A stretch of 27,482 nucleotides of DNA from a virus. How positions within the stretch are numbered: position 1 is the stretch's first letter; every line of letters starts with the position of its first letter. Where the stretch lies: positions 1 through 27,482 of the IMG/VR virus record IMGVR_UViG_3300032313_001843. One strand, 5' to 3'. The position numbers and the translations under genes were made by a program. The notes under the pieces were generated by a model that was not told the DNA's origin, did no database searches, and was given only the letters and a program-made list of their open reading frames with translations. This document shows positions 1 through 4,765 of this stretch, one piece after another.

Positions 1-96
1 CGGCTCAAGTATATCAACAATCTGTCTCTCCACCAACAAGTTCTCCGCCCGCGCAGTCATCACCGGCTCAAGTATATCAACAATTTGTCTCTCAAC
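1..96 (+). repeat. 63-bp tandem repeat (first part of unit conserved)
   Basis: CGGCTCAAGTATATCAACAA starts at base 1 and again at base 64. The next bases (TCTGTCTCT versus TTTGTCTCT) differ at one site, and then the copies diverge. The period of 63 bp keeps the frame and yields the 21-residue protein repeat of the truncated gene. The left edge is cut, so the copy number is unknown. Confidence 0.8.
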
Positions 97-188
97 AAAC
101 ACCGACTTACTCATCGGATGCCTCGATAGTAGCGAGCTCATTAGCAGAAGGTCGAAGAATTATGGCTCTTTATGGTCCAAAAGGATAA
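1..188 (+). CDS. C-terminal end of a Gln/Ser/Pro-rich protein, 5' truncated by the window edge
   Basis: An open frame runs from the window edge (first full codon at base 3) to TAA at 186-188. It encodes a low-complexity Q/S/P/V-rich tail holding two copies of PAQVYQQ-x-VS spaced 21 residues apart, then a short ordered-looking end, LAEGRRIMALYGPKG. The enriched Q, S and P and the repeat suggest a flexible linker or tail; the folded part of the protein lies outside the window. It is followed 34 bp later by a gene on the same strand, so it probably belongs to the same transcript. Family unknown. Confidence 0.7.
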   Translation, partial: AQVYQQSVSPPTSSPPAQSSPAQVYQQFVSQQTPTYSSDASIVASSLAEGRRIMALYGPKG

Positions 189-222
189 AAAAGAACTATA
201 CATTTGTATCTAACTACCTCTT

Positions 223-804
223 ATGAGCATAGAAAGAAAGTATAGAGTTAAAATATCTCAGGAAGATAAGTTAATAGATCTTGATATCGAGGCTAACAAC
301 AGTAATCACGCTGTAGCGCAAGCTGAAGATATCTGTCGTGCTTTAGACGCAACTTCTTTTACGTTGCACTATGGCTCTTACAAACAAACATTACTTTCTA
401 CCCTATTTAAAAAACTAGCTTTAAACTTATTTGATTACAAAGTTTGTACTCCTTGGGAAGGTCCTTTCAGTAATAATGTACCTTGTTTATATGCGTTTAA
501 ACAACGTTACTACGTAAGAAATTTAATTCTAAAATATTTAGATATACCACGAGAGGGAGCTCTTGCTCGTCCGAGCTGCAATTGCAAATCCTGCATAAAC
601 CCTTATCACTTCTCTTACAGAACCGGAAAAAACTCGAAATTAACTGGCGGAGATACCAATATGCTACTAGCATTCATAAGCCAAGGTTCTGGCGTAAGCC
701 AAGCAGCCAAGGCACTAAAGGTGCATCGCTCAACCATTTATCGGAAACTAAAGCATGAACATTTTTCTGTTGGGTCTGAAGATAACGGACACCGCGCAGG
801 ATAA
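223..804 (+). CDS. HNH-like zinc motif plus C-terminal helix-turn-helix protein, probable DNA-binding regulator
   Basis: 193 aa from an ATG. Residues 119-129 (CNCKSCINPYH) match the C-x-CxNPxH core of His-Me/HNH proteins of the HNH_3 type, in which a catalytic His normally precedes the first Cys; here that position is Pro-Ser, so nuclease activity is unlikely. Residues 153-176 (GVSQAAKALKVHRSTIYRKL) form a clear Fis/resolvase-like helix-turn-helix. The N-terminal 90 residues are not recognised. The C-terminal architecture matches the protein at 21971-22663. The 3' end overlaps the next gene by 50 bp, which suggests cotranscription. I infer a sequence-specific regulator made from an HNH scaffold; an active nuclease of unusual type is the alternative. 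Confidence 0.75.
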   Translation: MSIERKYRVKISQEDKLIDLDIEANNSNHAVAQAEDICRALDATSFTLHYGSYKQTLLSTLFKKLALNLFDYKVCTPWEGPFSNNVPCLYAFKQRYYVRNLILKYLDIPREGALARPSCNCKSCINPYHFSYRTGKNSKLTGGDTNMLLAFISQGSGVSQAAKALKVHRSTIYRKLKHEHFSVGSEDNGHRAG

Positions 805-1399
805 CGAAGGCGTTATTAACGTCTTGGCTGATGCTCTCCCGTCAAACGACAAAAGAGTATTAACAAAAGTCCAACTAATTCAAGACAAAAACCATTATGT
901 AGGAAAACTACTTCAACAACTAGTTAAGCATGATTCCGTCTTAGCTATTGGTCCCACGCGGGCCACAGTTGACGGTGTACTTCAAATGCAACCCATGCTG
1001 GTTATCTCAAAAGATAACTTTGATGATTTGTTGGCAATCAACTTGTTTATTGCTGCAGGCGGTCTAGGTCCAAAAGCTGACGAAGTAGAGCTTTCAGACA
1101 CCACCGTCACGAATCGCTCCCTTGCTTGGCAAGCGGATAACGCCGAGACATGTTGGTTTAAACTGACAGCGTGGGCTGAGTTATCTAAACAACTATCAGA
1201 TTTAGCGCCAGGCACACCAACAATTGCAGTTGGTAAAGTCTCTACTAGCGAAAAAGATGATAAAAATTACTTAAATTACACCTTGGACAAGATTCTTTAT
1301 CTACCCAAGTCATCGAAGTCCGCCCCCAAAAAAGCAGTGGATCCTGAAAAAGGTAAAATTGCTGCGGCGGCTATTGGTTCAATTGATTTCTCCCTTTAA
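755..1399 (+). CDS. Single-stranded DNA-binding protein-like (tandem OB-fold candidate)
   Basis: 214 aa. Residues 94-185 read like a bacterial SSB OB fold: INLFIAAGGLG at the start, VTNRSLAWQ as the next strands, the signature-like CWFKLTAWAELSKQL, then GTPTIAVGKVS and the closing strand LDKILYLP. The first ~90 residues (MNIFLLG..., LTKVQLI, SVLAIGP, MLVIS) look like a second, diverged OB fold. A Lys/Ala/Pro linker leads to the end GSIDFSL, which lacks the DDDIPF tip of cellular SSB but keeps an Asp-Phe. The role would be to coat ssDNA at the phage fork, beside the primase-helicase downstream. The start at 755 overlaps the previous gene by 50 bp, and no later start keeps the first fold. Confidence 0.7.
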   Translation: MNIFLLGLKITDTAQDNEGVINVLADALPSNDKRVLTKVQLIQDKNHYVGKLLQQLVKHDSVLAIGPTRATVDGVLQMQPMLVISKDNFDDLLAINLFIAAGGLGPKADEVELSDTTVTNRSLAWQADNAETCWFKLTAWAELSKQLSDLAPGTPTIAVGKVSTSEKDDKNYLNYTLDKILYLPKSSKSAPKKAVDPEKGKIAAAAIGSIDFSL

Positions 1400-1414
1400 T
1401 TCAGGTATCTAATC

Positions 1415-2227
1415 ATGGTTTTTATTGCCGGTAAATTTTCCGAAGACGAAATTCTCGCCAACGTTCCTCCTCACACACTACGAATTGACCTTCAAGCTCG
1501 CCGTTGGAAATCCGATGTAGACTCTGACTCTGCAATTATCGACGCAAACGACAATGGGATTCCAATTGAATTTATCCTTTTAGGGTTTACACCTTACTTT
1601 GGAAATCTTGGAATGCGGAACCAAGAAGAATTCATGCGTATTGCTTTTATCGGTGTAACTCCGAAGCACCGACTTTTACCGCCACGCTGTGTAACAACCG
1701 CGATGATCTCAGGTAAGTCCAGTCAAAAGAATTTTATTGCTTACTTCCAAACTCTGTATAACAACAGGATTAATTGCGCTTCAGTGATTACATCTAGTAA
1801 GTTTGTAACCCGTTCTTTTAACGAACGGGATCCTGTAACGGGAGCAGACGGTGCCAAGATCAATTTTAATGCCCTGGAGTTTAAAGACCGTCCGGTTCAA
1901 AATGAGCTGGAAGAAAAATTGGTCGAGGACGTTATTGCGTGGCTCGATTCGACGGGAACTGAATCTGTAGTGCATTGTCTGAAATCGCACATCCCTGGTT
2001 CGGATTTGGTAGAGCTGCCTCTTGGCTCAGATCACTCTGAGATTAAAGCTCAGTTTGCTGCTGCAAGGCCACAAGGGTTGGAGGGTTCGACTCGTATGTT
2101 TCCTCCTGCAAAAGCTGCAACAGTAGAAGAGGCAATCGTAGTCACACCTGAACCTCCGCAACCTAAAAGAAAAAAGGCTGTTGAGCTTACGGAAGAACAG
2201 GCCAAAGCTCTAGGAGTTGACTTTTAG
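1415..2227 (+). CDS. Unknown 270-aa protein of the replication/recombination operon
   Basis: ATG start 16 bp after the SSB-like gene, with CAGG about 10 bases upstream. The N-terminal 170 residues are mixed alpha/beta (GIPIEFILLGFTPYFGN, EFMRIAFIGV, CVTTAMISGK), residues 185-205 are helical (ELEEKLVEDVIAWLDST), and a Pro/Lys-rich linker leads to a C-terminus LTEEQAKALGVDF. That acidic/hydrophobic tip recalls the partner-binding tails of SSB-like proteins. Position between an SSB-like gene and a terminator suggests a partner in replication or recombination, such as a ssDNA-binding or annealing protein, but I do not recognise the family. Confidence 0.7.
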   Translation: MVFIAGKFSEDEILANVPPHTLRIDLQARRWKSDVDSDSAIIDANDNGIPIEFILLGFTPYFGNLGMRNQEEFMRIAFIGVTPKHRLLPPRCVTTAMISGKSSQKNFIAYFQTLYNNRINCASVITSSKFVTRSFNERDPVTGADGAKINFNALEFKDRPVQNELEEKLVEDVIAWLDSTGTESVVHCLKSHIPGSDLVELPLGSDHSEIKAQFAAARPQGLEGSTRMFPPAKAATVEEAIVVTPEPPQPKRKKAVELTEEQAKALGVDF

Positions 2228-2255
2228 AGTACAGTAAACAAGTGAAGCCAAGTGA

Positions 2256-2284
2256 GCGTCGGTATCCCCGGCGCTTTTTATTTT
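2256..2284 (+). terminator. Rho-independent terminator
   Basis: GCGTCGG (2256-2262) pairs with CCGGCGC (2268-2274), seven pairs with one G-U, around the loop TATCC; TTTTTATTTT follows at once. It lies 29 bp after the stop of the 270-aa gene and before the zinc/HTH gene, so it probably ends the first operon on the + strand. Confidence 0.85.
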
Positions 2285-2295
2285 AAATTTTTACA

Positions 2296-2649
2296 ATGTT
2301 TTGCCCGAACCCAGACTGCACCAGTGTTGTTACTAACGTCTTAACTGTCCGTCAGAAAAAAAACGGAAAAACAAGGCGTCGCGTCTGCCCCACGTGTGGC
2401 TTGAAATTTACGACAGAAGAGATTCTGTTAATAAAAGATGGTCACAAATTAATAAACCCTTATAAAAAGGAAAGCAGAACTAGACAAGGATCTTGTAACC
2501 CAGGGGCAATCTTAACCGATACAAATGTCAGAGATCTGAGAAGACTATATAGAGAAGGTAAGACTCAAAAAGAATTAAGCATCAAATATGGTATGAGCAA
2601 AACTCAAATATATAGAATTATTCATCGTTTGAGCTGGAAGAACATTTAG
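2296..2649 (+). CDS. NrdR-like zinc ribbon fused to a helix-turn-helix domain; putative regulator
   Basis: 117 aa from ATG. Cys3/Cys8 and Cys31/Cys34 form a zinc ribbon; the segment RRRVCPTCGLKFTTEE (27-42) matches the zinc-ribbon signature of the ribonucleotide-reductase repressor NrdR. The ATP-cone that follows in NrdR is absent; instead residues 88-112 (GKTQKELSIKYGMSKTQIYR) form a helix-turn-helix. The protein is therefore probably a DNA-binding regulator, not NrdR itself. It follows a terminator, so it likely has its own promoter, and its 3' end overlaps the convergent nblA-like gene by 32 bp. Confidence 0.75.
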   Translation: MFCPNPDCTSVVTNVLTVRQKKNGKTRRRVCPTCGLKFTTEEILLIKDGHKLINPYKKESRTRQGSCNPGAILTDTNVRDLRRLYREGKTQKELSIKYGMSKTQIYRIIHRLSWKNI

Positions 2650-2896
2650 TAGAGTTTCGTTTTAACGGATGGTCAACTTCACGTGGAGTTAAAAGTTCCG
2701 TTAACGGAGGAAGCATTACGCCAGAGCGAACACACCAAGAAGACAAAGCCGAGAATAAACGTTTATGTAACAAATGCTGTCTATGTACCATTTCAAAAAC
2801 CTCTATAAGTTGTTCTTTGTCTAGCTTCCTAGCGTCCCTGAGAACTCGCTGGTGTAAAAAATTCTGTTCTGTATCAAGCCACTCAAGATTTAACAT
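2618..2896 (-). CDS. nblA: NblA-like phycobilisome degradation protein (C-terminally extended)
   Basis: 92 aa from ATG with AGG 8 bases upstream. Residues 7-50 match the NblA pattern without gaps: L-x-x-EQ-x-F near the N-terminus, then KLDKEQLIEVFEMVHRQ and H-x-x-LF. In NblA the first helix and the E-x-L-x-x-x-F-x-x-V-x-RQ helix make the dimer that links phycobiliproteins to the Clp protease. The usual length is about 60 aa; this one carries some 30 extra polar residues ending in a Ser/Asn/Asp/Glu tail. It is antisense to all its neighbours and has its own promoter. In phage infection NblA would dismantle the host light-harvesting antenna. A non-NblA helical protein is the alternative. Confidence 0.62.
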   Translation of the reverse strand: MLNLEWLDTEQNFLHQRVLRDARKLDKEQLIEVFEMVHRQHLLHKRLFSALSSWCVRSGVMLPPLTELLTPREVDHPLKRNSTKCSSSSNDE

Positions 2897-2918
2897 TTAA
2901 TAAACCTGGAATATGACG

Positions 2919-2947
2919 ACTATAACCATTCTTCAGTAGACAGGCAA
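2919..2947 (-). promoter_or_regulatory. Sigma-70-type promoter of the nblA-like gene
   Basis: Reading the - strand, TTGCCT (2947-2942) is followed after exactly 17 bases by TATAGT (2924-2919). The -10 is five of six to consensus and the -35 four of six. The ATG at 2896 lies 22 bases further on. Confidence 0.5.
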
Positions 2948-2957
2948 CCGTCCTGTC
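2939..2957. promoter_or_regulatory. Operator-like inverted repeat over the nblA -35
   Basis: GACAGG (2939-2944), seven bases, CCTGTC (2952-2957): a perfect 6-bp inverted repeat. It overlaps the -35 of the nblA-like promoter and sits 30 bp before the divergent gene at 2987. No T-run follows on either strand, which argues against a terminator. A related palindrome lies at 3858-3874. Confidence 0.45.
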
Positions 2958-2986
2958 AGTACACTGTGACTCTCCACATGATCATC

Positions 2987-3529
2987 ATGACCGACTTTTA
3001 TGTAGTTCCAGATGGTGTGACCCACACTTTGATCAAACACACCTTCATCTCAGGGAACATCTTAGTTCCTTACGATCCGCAACACGTTTTAAGCACACAA
3101 CTTCAAAAACATAAATATACAGTCACAACAAATGAAGACCCGAACAACTTATTAGACCCTATCTGGTGGGTGTCCATGCGAGAGAAAAAATACGATTGGG
3201 TCGTATGCTCAACCATGGGTTTAAAAGACTACAGTGAATACATAATGGAATATGGAATGTCAATAGCGACTAATGGCATTGCTCTTTTAGATAGGTTATC
3301 TTTCTTAGAACCAGTGTTTAAACGAAGAACATTCCTTTTAAAGAATAAATTGTCGAACATGGTTGTTTTGTCGCCACGGCCAAAATTTCGAGCTGTAGGT
3401 TCGACTAAAGACTCTGTAACAGCTTGTTGGTTTGTCTTTCAAAAACCGGACAAGTGGATGGATGGCACGATGATCAGTTACGCAGTAAATTGGGAAAACA
3501 TCGGAGCCCTTCCGGAACTTCCAACATGA
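2987..3529 (+). CDS. Methyltransferase-fold protein lacking catalytic motifs
   Basis: 180 aa from the third possible start (GTG at 2966 and ATG at 2978 are alternatives). The order of segments follows phage-type N6-adenine methyltransferases: DFYVVP at the N-terminus (usually xxTP), VPYDPQH where motif I (EPCAGxG-like) belongs, YDWVVCSTMG at 69-78 where motif IV (DPPY/NPPY) belongs, then the typical tail RLSFLE (103-108), LSPRPKF (128-134) and CWFVFQK (147-153). The downstream half is well kept while SAM-binding and catalytic motifs are gone. I infer a catalytically dead DNA- or protein-binding derivative. It overlaps the next gene by an ATGA. Confidence 0.6.
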   Translation: MTDFYVVPDGVTHTLIKHTFISGNILVPYDPQHVLSTQLQKHKYTVTTNEDPNNLLDPIWWVSMREKKYDWVVCSTMGLKDYSEYIMEYGMSIATNGIALLDRLSFLEPVFKRRTFLLKNKLSNMVVLSPRPKFRAVGSTKDSVTACWFVFQKPDKWMDGTMISYAVNWENIGALPELPT

Positions 3530-3885
3530 CATCACGTAGCAGAAAATTCGAGCTTTTTCAGAAAGCTGTCGTAGATAGCCTGACAAAGCTAAACGAAAAA
3601 CTAGATAAGCTTTGTGCGCTAACCGTTTCGAATCAACTTCTCCAAGAGTGCGTTGGTCCAGACGGTAGCGTCAGATCAGCAGAAGAATGTGGTGACATTG
3701 TCGTAGAAAGTTTTATGGCGGGTATCTGTTTAAACGAAGATTTAAATATTCGGTCTAAAGAATTTGATTATCAAAAATCAGAATTCTTTATTAACGGTGT
3801 AGACGAAGAAGATGAAGAGGACGAAGATGAGGGTGATGATCCACAAGATTTTAATACTAACAGGTGTCCTGTTAATGCGTTTTAA
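3526..3885 (+). CDS. Unknown protein with a highly acidic C-terminal tract
   Basis: 119 aa. The start ATG shares ATGA with the stop of the methyltransferase-like gene, a translational-coupling arrangement, so I prefer it to longer upstream frames. Residues 8-40 are helical (FQKAVVDSLTKLNEKLDKL) and may form a coiled coil. Residues about 92-108 are nearly all Asp/Glu, followed by a short polar end. Acidic tracts like this are found in DNA mimics and in proteins that bind basic partners, but no family is recognised. The gene probably works with the methyltransferase-like protein it is coupled to. Confidence 0.7.
   Translation: MTSRSRKFELFQKAVVDSLTKLNEKLDKLCALTVSNQLLQECVGPDGSVRSAEECGDIVVESFMAGICLNEDLNIRSKEFDYQKSEFFINGVDEEDEEDEDEGDDPQDFNTNRCPVNAF
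3858..3874. promoter_or_regulatory. Palindrome TAACAGG-TGT-CCTGTTA
   Basis: A perfect 7-bp inverted repeat with a 3-bp spacer inside the last codons of the acidic-protein gene, 50 bp ahead of the nuclease start. The half-site ACAGG/CCTGT is the same as in the palindrome at 2939-2957, with a different spacer (3 against 7). Either a regulator site or an mRNA hairpin. Confidence 0.35.
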
Positions 3886-3913
3886 TCAGGATACGCTAGA
3901 GTTTAGTTAATTC

Positions 3914-3929
3914 GACACAAACTTGTGTC
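3914..3929 (+). promoter_or_regulatory. Hairpin enclosing the GTG start of the nuclease gene
   Basis: GACACAA (3914-3920), AC, TTGTGTC (3923-3929): a perfect 7-bp inverted repeat with a 2-bp spacer. The GTG start codon at 3925 lies in the right arm. As RNA the tight loop is unfavourable unless the inner pair opens, so it could equally be a DNA operator. No Shine-Dalgarno is visible upstream. Confidence 0.5.
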
Positions 3930-4695
3930 CCAAACTCGTTTAACAATTGATGGTTTACGTCATTACGTTTGTGATGGAGTACATAGACCACTACCTTCAG
4001 TAACTAGTGTCTTATCCGCTACACAAACGGAAGACACTCAACGAAAATTAGCTCACTGGAATGTATTAAATCCAGGCGTAGCCGATGCAGCAGCGGCGAG
4101 GGGTTCATGGGTACATGGTGCAGTTGAAAACTACATCCGAGGTCTAATTGTCAAACCGCCTCAAGACTTACTTCCTTTTTGGCAGGATCTTCCAGAAAAA
4201 CTAGATGAGCTTTTAGAAAATAGTAAAGTACTGTGGTCTGAAAAACCATACAACCAGCCACAGTGGTCAAAATACGTAGGGGACGATGGTATTGGCAGAA
4301 TTCATTATTACGACAATACTACAGGTCATGGTTATGCTGGTTGTCCCGACATAATTTATAAAGATCAAAACGGGGAATGTGTGCTTGCAGACTTTAAAAC
4401 TTCCGCAGGTCCTTATAGTTATAGGTTTCCAAAACCCAATATGGACTTGGACGAGAAAACTCGTAAAGCTTTAGTTAGTGGTGTTTTTAAATTAAAAAAA
4501 ACAAAGTTACAGCTAGCTGCATACTCTATAGCTGCAGAACATTGTCTAGGAGTTAAAATCGACAAAACTCGAATAATTGTGTCTACTCCTGTTCCCGAGT
4601 ATTCAGTTCAAATTTTTACTTTTGGTGCTAACGAATTAGATATAGACAAGAAACAGTGGATGGAAGTTTTAAAGAAATTTTACTCGAAAGTTTAA
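3925..4695 (+). CDS. PD-(D/E)XK nuclease, RecB/Cas4-like exonuclease
   Basis: 256 aa from GTG. The motifs of this superfamily appear in order: RGSWVHGAVENYI (His64, the early His motif), GCPD (Asp142, motif II), ADFKTS (Asp156-x-Lys158, motif III) and the following helix QLAAYS (Gln196, Tyr200). Phage members process DNA ends during recombination or degrade host DNA, using a divalent metal. All visible active-site positions are intact. The gene lies just before the primase-helicase, which fits a replication/recombination role. No iron-sulfur cysteine cluster is evident (few Cys), so it is closer to lambda-exonuclease/RecB-like phage enzymes than to classic Cas4. Confidence 0.78.
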   Translation: MSQTRLTIDGLRHYVCDGVHRPLPSVTSVLSATQTEDTQRKLAHWNVLNPGVADAAAARGSWVHGAVENYIRGLIVKPPQDLLPFWQDLPEKLDELLENSKVLWSEKPYNQPQWSKYVGDDGIGRIHYYDNTTGHGYAGCPDIIYKDQNGECVLADFKTSAGPYSYRFPKPNMDLDEKTRKALVSGVFKLKKTKLQLAAYSIAAEHCLGVKIDKTRIIVSTPVPEYSVQIFTFGANELDIDKKQWMEVLKKFYSKV

Positions 4696-4710
4696 CCCGA
4701 GCTTTCGAGT
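4682..4710 (+). promoter_or_regulatory. 9-bp hairpin around the stop codon of the nuclease gene
   Basis: ACTCGAAAG (4682-4690) and CTTTCGAGT (4702-4710) are perfect inverted repeats, with the TAA stop in the 11-base loop. No T-run follows, so it is not a standard terminator. It may protect the 3' end of the upstream mRNA or reduce read-through into the primase-helicase gene. Confidence 0.55.
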
Positions 4711-4765
4711 CTGACCGTGGTCTAATACGGGACATCGTGCCAAAATAGTAAGACGGAGCTAGCCC

